A stretch of DNA of 64,000 nucleotides from Streptomyces xinghaiensis S187. Lineage in GTDB: Bacteria > Actinomycetota > Actinomycetes > Streptomycetales > Streptomycetaceae. Positions 36,199 to 44,480 of the stretch are shown here, one piece after another. The stretch is from contig NZ_CP023202.1 of assembly GCF_000220705.2 (NCBI RefSeq), positions 124,001 to 188,000 of the forward strand, in the 5' to 3' direction. Under the pieces are notes generated by a model that was given only the letters and a program-made list of their open reading frames with translations, was not told where the DNA came from and made no database searches. The number at the start of each line of letters is the position of its first letter. Position 1 is the stretch's first letter. Position numbers and translations under genes: made by a program.

Positions 36199-37224
36199 AT
36201 GCGTATTGGTGTGCTCACGTCCGGCGGCGACTGCCCCGGTCTGAACGCTGTCATCCGGTCGGTCGTGCACCGCGCCGTCGCGGACCACGGCGACGAGGTC
36301 ATCGGCTTCAACGACGGCTGGAAGGGCCTGCTGGAGGCCGACTACCGCACCCTGGACCTGGACGCGGTGGGCGGCATCCTCGCCCGCGGCGGCACCATCC
36401 TCGGCTCGTCCCGCGTGCAGCCGGCCCATCTGGTGGACGGGGTGGAGCGGGCCCGGGGCCATGTCGAGGAACTCGGCCTGGACGCCGTCATCCCGATCGG
36501 CGGCGAGGGGACCCTCAAGGCGGCGCGGCTGCTCTCCGACGCCGGGCTGCCGATCGTCGGGGTGCCCAAGACCATCGACAACGACATCGCCGGCACCGAC
36601 GTCACCTTCGGCTTCGACACCGCGGTGGGCGTCGCCACCGAGGCGCTGGACCGGCTCAAGACCACCGCCGAGTCCCACCAGCGGGTACTGATCGTGGAGG
36701 TCATGGGCCGGCACACCGGCTGGATCGCGCTGCACTCCGGCATGGCGGCCGGCGCCCACGCCATCGTCGTCCCCGAGCGGCCCTTCGACATCGACGAGCT
36801 GACCGCGCGGGTCGGCAAGCGGTTCCTGGCCGGGAAGAAGTTCGCGATCGTGGTCGTCGCCGAGGGCGCCAAGCCCCGCGCCGGCTCGATGGACTTCGAC
36901 ATCGGCGGCAAGGACGTCTACGGGCACGAGCGGTTCGCCGGTGTCGCCCGGCAGCTCTCCACCGAGCTGGAGCACCGGCTCGGCAAGGAGGCCCGCCCGG
37001 TCATCCTCGGCCACGTCCAGCGGGGCGGCACCCCCACCGCGTACGACCGGGTGCTGGCCACCCGCTTCGGCTGGCACGCGGTCGAGGCCGTGCACCGCCG
37101 GGAGTTCGGCAGGATCACCGCGCTGCGCGGCACCGACATCCGGCTGATCCCGATAGCCGAGGCCGTCGAGTCGCTGAAGACCGTGCCGCGGGAGCGGTAC
37201 GCCGAGGCCGAGACCGTGCTCTGA
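36199..37224 (+). CDS. pfkA: 6-phosphofructokinase
   Basis: A 341-residue glycolytic enzyme phosphorylating fructose 6-phosphate. It has IGVLTSGGDCPGLNAVIR, GGEGT at 101-105, PKTIDNDIAGTDVTFGFDTA, VEVMGRHTGWIALHSGMA and LGHVQRGGTPTAYDRVLATR. Gly104 predicts ATP as donor (PPi enzymes have Asp there), but residue 124 is Lys instead of the Gly of classical ATP enzymes, a mixed pattern found in actinomycetes. The ATG at 36199 begins the conserved sequence. A strong hairpin follows. Confidence 0.95.
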   Translation: MRIGVLTSGGDCPGLNAVIRSVVHRAVADHGDEVIGFNDGWKGLLEADYRTLDLDAVGGILARGGTILGSSRVQPAHLVDGVERARGHVEELGLDAVIPIGGEGTLKAARLLSDAGLPIVGVPKTIDNDIAGTDVTFGFDTAVGVATEALDRLKTTAESHQRVLIVEVMGRHTGWIALHSGMAAGAHAIVVPERPFDIDELTARVGKRFLAGKKFAIVVVAEGAKPRAGSMDFDIGGKDVYGHERFAGVARQLSTELEHRLGKEARPVILGHVQRGGTPTAYDRVLATRFGWHAVEAVHRREFGRITALRGTDIRLIPIAEAVESLKTVPRERYAEAETVL

Positions 37225-37252
37225 CCGGCCGGGACGCTCCGGAACGCTCCGG

Positions 37253-37286
37253 ACCGCCCCCGGCCGGGGTTCCGGCCGGGGGCGGT
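37253..37286 (+). terminator. Terminator of pfkA
   Basis: A perfect 15-bp stem ACCGCCCCCGGCCGG/CCGGCCGGGGGCGGT with a 4-base loop, then TCTACTCT. Confidence 0.85.
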
Positions 37287-37366
37287 TCTACTCTGGTGGC
37301 TGCGGAGGGCGCGGATCGCGCGGAACCCCCGCGAAAGCGGTATTCCCGCGCAAGAGGAGAGAGCGG

Positions 37367-38317
37367 ATGGACCACGGCGAACACGGCATGACCATGGACC
37401 TGCCGCCCTTCACCCTCGCCCGGGGCATGGAATTCACGGGCGACCCGTTCTTCCTCGCCGCCTGCCTGGTGGCGCTGGCCCTCTACGGCTGGGCCGTGCT
37501 CCGGCTGCGGCGGCGCGGTGACGCCTGGCCGGTGGCCCGCACGGTCGCCTGGGTCACGGGCCTGGCCAGCATCGTGCTGGTGATGTCCACCGGGCTCAAC
37601 GAGTACGGCATGGTCATGTTCAGCGTGCACATGGTGCAGCACATGGTGATCAGCATGGTCTCGCCGATCCTGCTGCTGCTCGGCGCGCCGGTGACGCTCG
37701 CGCTGCGGGCCCTGCCGACGGCACGGCGCGGCCACCGCGGCCCGCGGGAGCTGCTGGTGGCGCTGCTGCACAGCCGCTATGTGCGGATCATCTCGCACCC
37801 GGCGTTCACCATCCCGATGTTCATCGCGAGCCTCTACGGGCTGTACTTCACCCCGCTCTTCGACTGGCTGATGGGCAGCACCGCCGGGCACATCGCGATG
37901 ATGGTGCACTTCCTGGCGGTGGGCCTGGCCTTCTTCTGGCCGATCATGGGCGTGGACCCGGGGCCGCACCGTCCGGGTTACATCATGCGGATGCTGGAGC
38001 TCTTCGCCGGGATGCCCTTCCACGCGTTCTTCGGCATCGCGCTGATGATGGCGACGGCGCCGATGGTCGGGACGTACGCCGACCCGCCCGTGTCGCTGGG
38101 GCTCGACGCGCTGGCCGACCAGCAGGCGGCGGGCGGCATCGCCTGGGCGTTCAGCGAGATCCCCTCGGTGATCGTGCTGGTGGCCCTGCTCTACCAGTGG
38201 CACGGCTCGGAGGAGCGGCAGGCCAGGCGCTCCGACCGGGCCGCGGACCGTGACGGCGACCAGGAGCTGACCGCCTACAACGCCTACCTGGCGTCACTCC
38301 AGTCACGCGGTCGGTAG
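37367..38317 (+). CDS. CtaG-family cytochrome c oxidase assembly protein
   Basis: A 316-residue membrane protein of the caa3-type CtaG family, predicted to aid copper insertion into cytochrome oxidase. There are seven helices with His/Met-rich faces: MDHGEHGMTMD at the N-terminus, SVHMVQHMVISMVSPILLLL, IAMMVHFLAVGLAFFWPIMG and MLELFAGMPFHAFFGIALMM, which could hold copper. GAGGAGAG precedes the ATG. It is followed by a small membrane protein at 38402. Confidence 0.9.
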   Translation: MDHGEHGMTMDLPPFTLARGMEFTGDPFFLAACLVALALYGWAVLRLRRRGDAWPVARTVAWVTGLASIVLVMSTGLNEYGMVMFSVHMVQHMVISMVSPILLLLGAPVTLALRALPTARRGHRGPRELLVALLHSRYVRIISHPAFTIPMFIASLYGLYFTPLFDWLMGSTAGHIAMMVHFLAVGLAFFWPIMGVDPGPHRPGYIMRMLELFAGMPFHAFFGIALMMATAPMVGTYADPPVSLGLDALADQQAAGGIAWAFSEIPSVIVLVALLYQWHGSEERQARRSDRAADRDGDQELTAYNAYLASLQSRGR

Positions 38318-38401
38318 CGGCGGAGGCCGCTTCGGGGTGACGATGGACTCCTGGCCGCGGTCCGCGCGTCCGCGCGGGGACCGCCGGGAGGAGGATGCGG
38401 C

Positions 38402-38560
38402 ATGTCCGGATCGGTGAAGACCCTGACGGTCGCCACGGTGGCCGCCCTGGTCGTGGTGACCGCGTACACGGCGGCCCTCGGCGGCAGCGGCTGGCTGTGG
38501 TTCGGCTGGATCGTGCTGGCCGGGGTCACGGCCGGTGCGGTGGCACTGCGGAGCCGGTGA
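38402..38560 (+). CDS. Small membrane protein (52 aa)
   Basis: A 52-residue protein with two hydrophobic stretches (VATVAALVVVTAYTAALGG and WLWFGWIVLAGVTAGAVAL) and a short basic end. GGAGGAGG stands seven bases before the ATG, one of the best ribosome sites in the window. It lies 84 bases after the CtaG-like gene and may be cotranscribed with it. Function unknown. Confidence 0.75.
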   Translation: MSGSVKTLTVATVAALVVVTAYTAALGGSGWLWFGWIVLAGVTAGAVALRSR

Positions 38561-38804
38561 GACGCCGCGGCGGCGTACGGGACTCCCGGACACCCGCGGT
38601 CGTCCCCGGTGCGGACGGAGGGCGGCGGGCGGGGGCGACGAGGTCCGGGGGTGAGCCGTCCGGTCACCGGCCGGGCAGCGTCTGAACGAGTGGTTTGCCG
38701 CGGGTATTCACCGGCCCGGCGACCCGGCGGCCCAGAACGTCCGGAGCGGAGCGCCGCGCGGAACGTCACCGGAGAGATCACAGCGAGCCGCGCGGCGCGG
38801 CGCT

Positions 38805-38848
38805 GCCCCGCTCCCGGTTCCGCACGGCGCGGGAACGGGGAACGGGGC
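38805..38848 (-). terminator. Terminator of the gas-vesicle operon
   Basis: On the minus strand, right after the gvpK stop, an imperfect 16-bp stem pairs GGGAACGGGGAACGGGGC (38831-38848) with 38805-38821, enclosing a 9-base loop. Confidence 0.6.
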
Positions 38849-38852
38849 GGGA

Positions 38853-39134
38853 TCAGTCGCGGGGCAGCAGGGTTCCCAGGGGGCCCAGGTCGAGGTTGAG
38901 GTCCTCGGGGCGCAGCCCGAACCGTTCGCGGAGTTCGGCCATCCGCTCCTCCAGCAGCATCAGCGTCGTCCCGATGCGCTCGATCTGGTCCTCGGTGAGG
39001 TCGTCCTCCTCCACACGGCGGATCGCCTGCCGCTCCATCAGCTGCCGGAGGAGTTCGACGACGGTGAGGACGAGGGCCACCAGGTCGCGGGCGACGGTGT
39101 CGGGCTCGACGTCCATCCGCCGGCCGCCGCTCAC
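38853..39134 (-). CDS. gvpK: Gas vesicle protein GvpK
   Basis: A 93-residue protein required for gas-vesicle assembly. It has TVARDLVALVLTVVELLRQL, MERQAIRRVEEDDLTEDQIE and the invariant end RFGLRPEDLNLDLGPLGTLL. I use GTG 39134, which overlaps the gvpS stop as GTGA; the first six residues are variable. It is last in the operon. Confidence 0.92.
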   Translation of the reverse strand: MSGGRRMDVEPDTVARDLVALVLTVVELLRQLMERQAIRRVEEDDLTEDQIERIGTTLMLLEERMAELRERFGLRPEDLNLDLGPLGTLLPRD

Positions 39135-39388
39135 AGCGGTCCCTCGTCGGGCCACGGGGCGGGCATCCGCTCGCTGACCGAGGAGAGCAGCGCGTGCAGG
39201 GAGACCCGTACCAGGGGCACCTCGGCGATGGCGATGACGATGTCGCCGCTGAGGACGACACCGGTCGCGAGCACCCGGTCCAGGAGGTCCACCAGGGGTA
39301 CGCCGATCGGGCCGGCGGCTCCCTCGGGGCGTTCGTCCCAGGAGAGCGCGGTGGCCGCGGCCGTCCCGGCCGCCGTGTCAGCCGTCAT
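39131..39388 (-). CDS. gvpS: Gas vesicle protein GvpS (GvpA/J/M-type)
   Basis: An 85-residue member of the GvpA-like family. The core PLVDLLDRVLATGVVLSGDI, then VIAIAEVPLVRVSLHALLSS, matches the helix-strand-strand-helix of the shell proteins, with a short C-terminus. Members of this subgroup are minor vesicle or nucleation components. It overlaps gvpL upstream by 11 bases and gvpK downstream by four. Confidence 0.9.
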   Translation of the reverse strand: MTADTAAGTAAATALSWDERPEGAAGPIGVPLVDLLDRVLATGVVLSGDIVIAIAEVPLVRVSLHALLSSVSERMPAPWPDEGPL

Positions 39389-40328
39389 CGTCGCCGTCCC
39401 CGGTGGCCGCGAAGGAGTAGGGCACCCAGGGCCCGGTGACCTCGATGTGCACGCCGGCGGTGCCGGGGTCCGCGCGCAGCCGCCGGAGGGTGGCGGCCAC
39501 GGTCTCGTCGCGGTCCCGGTCGATGAGATAGGCGGCGTTCAGCAGTTGGGTGCGCTGGTCACCGGCCGGCCGGACGTCGTGGACGCGCAGGCGCCGGGCA
39601 GCGGCCGAGATGCCGCGCAGGGCGGTGTCCACCTGCTCGGCCGCTCGCAGGGCGGCGTTCCGCCGCTCCTCCCGCGCACGGTGCCGGCCGCGGACCCGCG
39701 CCAGGTAGGCGCGGCCGGTGCCGGGGGCGGGTGTCCCCCGGTCCGGGGCCGTGCCGGTTTCCGCGGTGGTTTCCGGGTCCCGGGCGTCAGCGGTCCGGTC
39801 ACCGGTCTCCGGGGCGGCGGGGAGCGGAGCGGCGTAGACCTTGACCCCCCACTCGACACGTCCCGCGATCCGGTCGAACACGGCGTGCAGCCCCGGCTCC
39901 TTGGCCCGCAGCGCCGCGCGGACGCGTCCGTCCTCGCGGTAGAGGGTGGTGAGCGGAAAGGGGATCGCGGACGCGTGGTCCGCCACCGCGGCCACCACGG
40001 CGTGGTGCGCCCGGGCGCAGAGCTCCAGCTCGCCGGGGTCGGACAGCCGCGTCCGCAGCGCCTCTTCCGAGAACGCGGCCGCGGGCACGTCCTGGACGAC
40101 CGCCGTCAACGCGCCCGCGGGGAGAGCCCGGAGGGGCCCTCCGCCGCGATGGCCGGGGGTGGTGGCGAGGGCCGGGGCGGGATCGCCGCCCCGGCAGACC
40201 ACGAAGACGCAGGTGAGCGTGGAACCGGCGGAGGCCGGCGGAGCGGCCGGGGCGCCGGCGGGCACCACCCGGGTCCCGGGGGTGCCGTCGGCGGGAACGG
40301 TGGCGGACGGGGAGGGGATCGCGGTCAT
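39378..40328 (-). CDS. gvpL: Gas vesicle protein GvpL
   Basis: A 316-residue GvpF/GvpL-family protein. The N-terminal domain contains VFVVCRGGD, LRALPAGALTAVVQDVP, LCARAHHAVVAAVADHASAI PFPLTTLY in succession; the C-terminal domain holds RREERRNAAL-like helices and LLNAAYLIDRDRDETVAATL. A Pro/Thr/Asp-rich insertion (about 185-225) separates them. GvpF/L proteins bind GvpA during assembly. Start ATG 40328 overlaps the gvpJ stop (ATGA). Confidence 0.92.
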   Translation of the reverse strand: MTAIPSPSATVPADGTPGTRVVPAGAPAAPPASAGSTLTCVFVVCRGGDPAPALATTPGHRGGGPLRALPAGALTAVVQDVPAAAFSEEALRTRLSDPGELELCARAHHAVVAAVADHASAIPFPLTTLYREDGRVRAALRAKEPGLHAVFDRIAGRVEWGVKVYAAPLPAAPETGDRTADARDPETTAETGTAPDRGTPAPGTGRAYLARVRGRHRAREERRNAALRAAEQVDTALRGISAAARRLRVHDVRPAGDQRTQLLNAAYLIDRDRDETVAATLRRLRADPGTAGVHIEVTGPWVPYSFAATGDGDDDG

Positions 40329-40702
40329 GCCCGGGCACGCTCCCGCTGTCCGGCGCCCCGCTCCTCCGGCTCCTCGCAGCCCTGTTCCAGTGCCGCGATC
40401 CGGTCCCGGAGAGCCTGGTTCTCCTCGCTGAGCCGGTCCTGCTGGGCGCGGGTGGAGAGGGCGGGGTCCGTCTCCCACCAGTTGATGCCGGCTTTGCGGG
40501 CCGTGTCGACGGAGGAGACGAAGAGCCGGATGCGGATCGTCAGCAGTTCAATGTCGAGGAGGTCGATCTTGATGTCGCCGGCGATCACGATGCCCTTGTC
40601 GAGGACGCGTTCGAGAATGTCGGCGAGGTTGGCCGTGGTGGGGCCGTAGGTGCAGCAGGCTCCGGAACCCGGCGCGTGCGGGGTCTCAATCGTCGTGGTC
40701 AT
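40325..40702 (-). CDS. gvpJ: Gas vesicle protein GvpJ (GvpA-like)
   Basis: A 125-residue GvpA/J-family protein. The core NLADILERVLDKGIVIAGDI, KIDLLDIELLTIRIRLFVSS, VDTARKAGINWW is the shell fold; a coiled-coil-like tail (LSEENQALRDRIAALEQGC) follows. By position and the WW after the core it is GvpJ, a minor assembly protein, not the main shell protein GvpA at 43634. Confidence 0.9.
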   Translation of the reverse strand: MTTTIETPHAPGSGACCTYGPTTANLADILERVLDKGIVIAGDIKIDLLDIELLTIRIRLFVSSVDTARKAGINWWETDPALSTRAQQDRLSEENQALRDRIAALEQGCEEPEERGAGQRERARA

Positions 40703-40711
40703 GGTGCCCGC

Positions 40712-41773
40712 TCACTCCTCTTCCTCGTCCTCCGCTTCGTACTCCTCGTCTTCGTCCTCGTCTTCGTCCTCCTCCTCGTCCTCTTCTCCGTCCTCGTATT
40801 CGTCCTCCTCGTCCTCCTCGTCCTCGTCCTCTTCGTCCTCCTCGTCTTCTTCTTCCTCGTCCTCCTCCTCGCCCTCTTCGCCCTCCTGCTCCTCCTCGCC
40901 CTCTTCGCCTTCCTGCTCCTCCTCCCCCTCCTCGCCCTCGCGTTCCTCCTCTTCCATCGCGTCCTCGTGGCTGCGGACCACCTCGCCGTCGCGGATCTCG
41001 CCGCGCCAGCCCTCGGGCTCCTCCTCCGCGCCCAGCGTCACGTACCGCTGGAAGTGCTTGAGGTCGAGCCGCAGCCGGCGGCCCTGGGCCCGCCAGATGT
41101 TGGCGGTCTTCTCGAAGAAGCCGGAGGGGTAGTACTCCACGACGACCACGATGCGCGTCAGATTCGGCGCGAGCTCGTGGAAGGAGACGCATCCCCGGGT
41201 GGTGCCCTTGGCGCCCTCGGAGTTCCAGACGATGCGCTCGTCCGGAATCTGCTCGTCGATCGTCGCCTGCCAGCCGCGGGTCGACGGACCGACCTTGGCC
41301 TTCCAGTCCGAGGTCGTCTCGTCCGACTTGGAGACGTGGCGTACGCCCTTCATGAAGCCGCTGAAGTCCTCGAACTGGCACCAGTAGTCGTAGCAGGTGC
41401 GCAGCGAGAGGCCGACGTCCAGCGTCTCGACGATATTCGTAACCTTGACGTCACCGGGCTTCTTCTTGCCCTTGCCCTCGCCGCCCCCGGCGCCGACCGC
41501 TTCCTTGGCCTTGCCCACGACGTTGTCCTTCACTCCCTTGGCCTTCTCGCCCATGAATGCCTTCGCCGGGGATTCCCCGCCCAGCACGCGGGCGCCGACC
41601 TTGGGCAGCGAGCCGCCGTTCTCGGCCGCGTCGGTGAGACGTCCGGTGAGATCGGACAACCGGCCGCCGGCCGATTCCACCAACCGCTGCGACTTGGCGC
41701 CGAGGTAGTCACCGAATTCCTTACGGAGCCGGTCGACACCGGAGCCGTTCCCGTTCTGGTCCTTCTCGGGCAT
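40712..41773 (-). CDS. gvpZ: GvpZ: SRPBCC/START-like protein with long acidic tail
   Basis: A 353-residue protein. Residues 1-110 are helical and basic (LRKEFGDYLGAKSQRLVESA, KGKKKPGD). Residues 111-247 form a SRPBCC (START-like) domain: VTNIVETLDVGLSLRTCYDY, WCQFEDFSGFMKGVRHVSKS, RIVVVVEYYPSGFFEKTANI. From about 274 to the end, 80 residues are almost only Glu, Asp and Gly (EGEEGEEEQEGEEGEEEQEG and on). In Streptomyces gvp operons the gene at this place is called gvpZ; the molecular role is unknown. A hydrophobic-ligand pocket is expected of the fold. Confidence 0.85.
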   Translation of the reverse strand: MPEKDQNGNGSGVDRLRKEFGDYLGAKSQRLVESAGGRLSDLTGRLTDAAENGGSLPKVGARVLGGESPAKAFMGEKAKGVKDNVVGKAKEAVGAGGGEGKGKKKPGDVKVTNIVETLDVGLSLRTCYDYWCQFEDFSGFMKGVRHVSKSDETTSDWKAKVGPSTRGWQATIDEQIPDERIVWNSEGAKGTTRGCVSFHELAPNLTRIVVVVEYYPSGFFEKTANIWRAQGRRLRLDLKHFQRYVTLGAEEEPEGWRGEIRDGEVVRSHEDAMEEEEREGEEGEEEQEGEEGEEEQEGEEGEEEDEEEEDEEDEEDEDEEDEEDEYEDGEEDEEEDEDEDEDEEYEAEDEEEE

Positions 41774-41779
41774 GATCCG

Positions 41780-42619
41780 CTACCTCCGACGGCCGGACCG
41801 GGCGGCCGACTTCTCCGCCGCGGCCTTGCGAGCAGGTGACTTCTTCGCTGCGGTCTTCTTCGCCGGAGCGCTCTTCTTGGCGGGAGCCCTCCTCGCCTGG
41901 GGCTTCTTCCGCGCCGGAGCCTTCTTCGCCGGGGCCTTCTTCCGGGCTCCCCCGCCGGCCTGCTTCTTGGCGGCCGGCTTCTCAGCGGTTTCCTTCTTCG
42001 GCTGGGCCTTCTTCCGCGCGGGCTTCTTCTCCGCGGGCTTCTTCTGCGCCGGATTCCGGGCTTCCGGCTTCTTCCCTGCCCGCTTTCCGCCGGATTTGGG
42101 GGCCCGCCGCTTCTCCTTGGCTTCGGGTTCCTCTTCTTCCTCTTCTTCCTCGTCGGGCTCCTCCTCTTCCTCCTCTTCCTCCTCCTCGGCTTCGGGGCCC
42201 TCTTCTTCCTCCTCCCCCTCGGGCTCCTCCTCTTCCTCCTCCGCCTCGGGGCCTTCCTCCTCCGGCTCCTCTTCCTCTTCGCCTTCCTCTTCGCCTTCCT
42301 CGGTGTCCTCCTGGAGGGCGCGGGTCCGCTCCTGGATGGCATCCGCCAGCGAGTCGAGCCGGCGGTTGGCCGCGGCGGCGGCCGCCGCCTTCCCCGCGGC
42401 CAGCAGTTCCCCGCGCACCTGCTCGCCCAGTGCACCGAGCTGCGGGGACGACGTCAGTTTGCGCACTCCGTCGGTGACGAGGTTCTGCGGGCTGATCCCC
42501 ATTCCCCGGCCGACGAGGAGGGAGGCCAGCCCCAGGACGAGCTTCGCCTTCCGGGTGCGTCCCAGGAGGTAGCCCCCCACGACTCCCGCCGCCAGGGCGG
42601 ATTTGGTGTTCTCGTTCAT
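41780..42619 (-). CDS. gvpY: GvpY: acidic-basic diblock protein
   Basis: A 279-residue protein with three parts. Residues 1-105 are a helical conserved domain with a short hydrophobic stretch (SALAAGVVGGYLLGR, LVLGLASLLVGRGMGISPQN). Residues 107-169 are nearly pure Glu with Pro, Gly and Asp. Residues 170-279 are Lys/Ala/Pro-rich like histone H1 (APAKKAPARKKPQARRAPAK). The ATG shares its A with the gvpG stop (TGATG). The corresponding gene in Streptomyces clusters is gvpY and is sometimes mislabelled a DNA primase; no primase motif exists here. Confidence 0.82.
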   Translation of the reverse strand: MNENTKSALAAGVVGGYLLGRTRKAKLVLGLASLLVGRGMGISPQNLVTDGVRKLTSSPQLGALGEQVRGELLAAGKAAAAAAANRRLDSLADAIQERTRALQEDTEEGEEEGEEEEEPEEEGPEAEEEEEEPEGEEEEEGPEAEEEEEEEEEEPDEEEEEEEEPEAKEKRRAPKSGGKRAGKKPEARNPAQKKPAEKKPARKKAQPKKETAEKPAAKKQAGGGARKKAPAKKAPARKKPQARRAPAKKSAPAKKTAAKKSPARKAAAEKSAARSGRRR

Positions 42620-42888
42620 CAGTGGTGTCCCGTTCCTCTTTCCGCTCCGACCACGGCAGTTCCGGATCGCCGTTCCAGCAGATCCAGCAGTCGTTCCTCC
42701 TCGCGCTCGAACTCCTCCATGCCGATCTCCCCGTTCTCCAGTGCCTGGTTGAGCACGACGAGCCGCGCGCGGACGGCCGCGGGATCGTGCAGTTCGTCCT
42801 CCGCGGCGTCCGTCATGCGGTTGGCGATCCACACGACGCCCCGCACGGGGGCCAGCGGCAGCAGGGCCAGCTCGGTCAGGAGTCCCAT
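42619..42888 (-). CDS. gvpG: Gas vesicle protein GvpG
   Basis: An 89-residue protein with the GvpG signature MGLLTELALLPLAPVRGVVW then IANRMTDAAEDELHDPAAVR and a helical, acidic end. It is an assembly factor. The start is one base after the gvpF stop. Confidence 0.92.
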   Translation of the reverse strand: MGLLTELALLPLAPVRGVVWIANRMTDAAEDELHDPAAVRARLVVLNQALENGEIGMEEFEREEERLLDLLERRSGTAVVGAERGTGHH

Positions 42889-42889
42889 C

Positions 42890-43630
42890 TCAGGCCGACG
42901 CCGGTACGGAGGCGGGGTCCACGAAGCTGTAGCAGGGCAGCGGTCCGGTGAGCCGCAGTTCCACCGCGTCCCGGTGCTCGGCGGCCAGGCGCTCCACCGC
43001 CGCCCGGAACGGGGCCTCGCGGTCCCGGCCGACGAGGAAGGAGACGTTCCGCACGCAACCCTGGACCTCGGGGCCTTCGACGCGTTGTTCGGCCAGCGGG
43101 GCACAGGCGCGCAGCACCTGGTCAGTGGCGGTCTTCGCCCGGCGGGCGAGCCCCGCGGCCACCGACTCGCCCAGCCGGAGGCTGCCCTGGTAACTCGGGC
43201 GGCCGCGCACCTCGTCCCGGAGCCGCCGGACGCGCTCGTCCTCCCGCAGGAGGGCGGCCAGCCCGCCTTCCACCGGCGACGCCTTGAGGTTGAGTTCGCA
43301 CCGGCCGTCGAGCCGGGTCAGCGCGGCGGACCGCTCCCGTTCGCCGGCGGCCAGGTCCCGCAGCACGGTGTCCTCGTCGGGCGCCACCATGCCGAACCGC
43401 ATCGGGAGCACGGGGCCGCCGGCGGCGAGGTCGAGCAGCAGTTCCTGGTGCGCCATCAGATCCCGGCGCCGGGCGCGGAGACCGGGCGGCGCCGGGCTGA
43501 CGACCGCCGCGATCCCGCCGTGGCCGATCAGCCGCAGCGGCCCGGGCGGGTCGCCGACCCCCTTCCGTCCGGCGGGCAGGGCGCGTCCTGCCCGGACGAC
43601 GCCGTAGACGTAGAGACCCGGTGCGGTCAC
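42890..43630 (-). CDS. gvpF: Gas vesicle protein GvpF
   Basis: A 246-residue GvpF/L-family protein: GLYVYGVVRAGR at the start, LIGHGGIAAVVS, LMAHQELLLDLAAGGPVLPM, RFGMVAPDEDTVLRDL, and the C-terminal RNVSFLVGRDREAPFRAAV, LRLTGPLPCYSFVD. GTG start three bases after gvpA. GvpF binds GvpA and localises to the inner vesicle face in other organisms. Confidence 0.93.
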   Translation of the reverse strand: MTAPGLYVYGVVRAGRALPAGRKGVGDPPGPLRLIGHGGIAAVVSPAPPGLRARRRDLMAHQELLLDLAAGGPVLPMRFGMVAPDEDTVLRDLAAGERERSAALTRLDGRCELNLKASPVEGGLAALLREDERVRRLRDEVRGRPSYQGSLRLGESVAAGLARRAKTATDQVLRACAPLAEQRVEGPEVQGCVRNVSFLVGRDREAPFRAAVERLAAEHRDAVELRLTGPLPCYSFVDPASVPASA

Positions 43631-43633
43631 CGT

Positions 43634-44125
43634 TCAGCCCTTCTTCGCCGAGCGGGTACGGGTGGTGCCGCGGCTCGCCGTGGACTCGGCGCGCCGGCGG
43701 GAGGCGGTGCGTTTGCGCGGTGCGGGCCGCTTCTCCGCCTCCGTCTCGTACTCCTCGTCCTTCTCGGAGTCGCCGCCGACCACGTCCCGCACCTTCTCGC
43801 CGAGCGATCCGGCGGCCTTGCCCGCCTTCCTCTTGCCGACCGCGCCCGCCACACCGGCGCCACCGCCGAACAGCTCGGGGACGGTCCGGCTGCGGTTGTC
43901 GGACTCCAGGTCGAGGCGGTTGCAGGCCTCGGCGAACCGCAGATAGGTGTCGACACTGGCCACCACGATGCGTGCGTCGATCTTGAGGATCTCGATGCCG
44001 ACCAGGGAGACCCGGAGGAAGATGTCGATCACCATGCCGCGATCGAGGATCAGTTCGAGGGTGTCGTAGAGCGTGCCCGCGCGCGGCACACACACCATGC
44101 CGTCGTTATAGGTGGTCGTGGTCAT
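43634..44125 (-). CDS. gvpA: Gas vesicle structural protein GvpA, extended
   Basis: A 163-residue shell protein. The core (about 18-75) is TLYDTLELILDRGMVIDIFL, RVSLVGIEILKIDARIVVAS, VDTYLRFAEACNRLDL. Classical GvpA is about 70-75 residues; here a 90-residue extension follows, Gly-rich then mixed acidic (DSEKDEEYETEAE) and basic (KRPAPRKRTASRRR), as in other actinomycetes. It would form the hollow gas-filled wall; whether the tail stays on the vesicle surface is unknown. Confidence 0.93.
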   Translation of the reverse strand: MTTTTYNDGMVCVPRAGTLYDTLELILDRGMVIDIFLRVSLVGIEILKIDARIVVASVDTYLRFAEACNRLDLESDNRSRTVPELFGGGAGVAGAVGKRKAGKAAGSLGEKVRDVVGGDSEKDEEYETEAEKRPAPRKRTASRRRAESTASRGTTRTRSAKKG

Positions 44126-44138
44126 GGGGGCGGTCCTC

Positions 44139-44480
44139 TCAGGGGTGGCCGGCGGGCCAGTCGTCCGACGCACCGCGCCGGAAGCGGCGGACCCGGCGGT
44201 ACTGGAGCAGTTCTCCTGTCCGGTCGACATCCACCTGGTAGGTGGCGAGCAAGCTGGTGGTGTCGGGGACGCGCTGGAGTTCCAGGACGTCGATGTCGAC
44301 CCGCCAGCCGTCCTCCGTCCGGCACACCGCGGACACGCCTTCCGCCGGGTAACCGATCAGACCGGCCAGATCGCGGCACGCGTTCTGGGCCGCTTCCACC
44401 GGGCCGGTGCGGGACTCCCGTCGCGGCTCGGCCGTTTTCGTAGCGGTACGCCGCGTACGTACCTTTTGCTCTGCTGCCAT
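44139..44480 (-). CDS. gvpO: Gas vesicle protein GvpO
   Basis: A 113-residue protein, first in the operon. It is a basic N-terminus (KVRTRRTATKTAEPRRESRT) followed by the GvpO domain: LAGLIGYPAEGVSAVCRTED, GWRVDIDVLELQRVPDTTSL, LATYQVDVDRTGELLQYRR. GvpO influences vesicle gene expression or assembly. No ribosome site stands before the ATG, so a leaderless or short-leader transcript is possible. Confidence 0.92.
   Translation of the reverse strand: MAAEQKVRTRRTATKTAEPRRESRTGPVEAAQNACRDLAGLIGYPAEGVSAVCRTEDGWRVDIDVLELQRVPDTTSLLATYQVDVDRTGELLQYRRVRRFRRGASDDWPAGHP

Noticed and set aside
39131..40702. gvpJ and gvpS as duplicate copies of gvpA
   Set aside because: They share the shell fold, but their termini, lengths and operon order fit the minor proteins GvpJ and GvpS.
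40650..42572. Long Ser-rich and Leu/Val-rich plus-strand frames opposite gvpY and gvpZ
   Set aside because: They are the reverse complement of Glu/Asp-rich codons (GAG/GAC read as CTC/GTC), so their strange repeats reflect the acidic tails on the minus strand. They have no ribosome sites.
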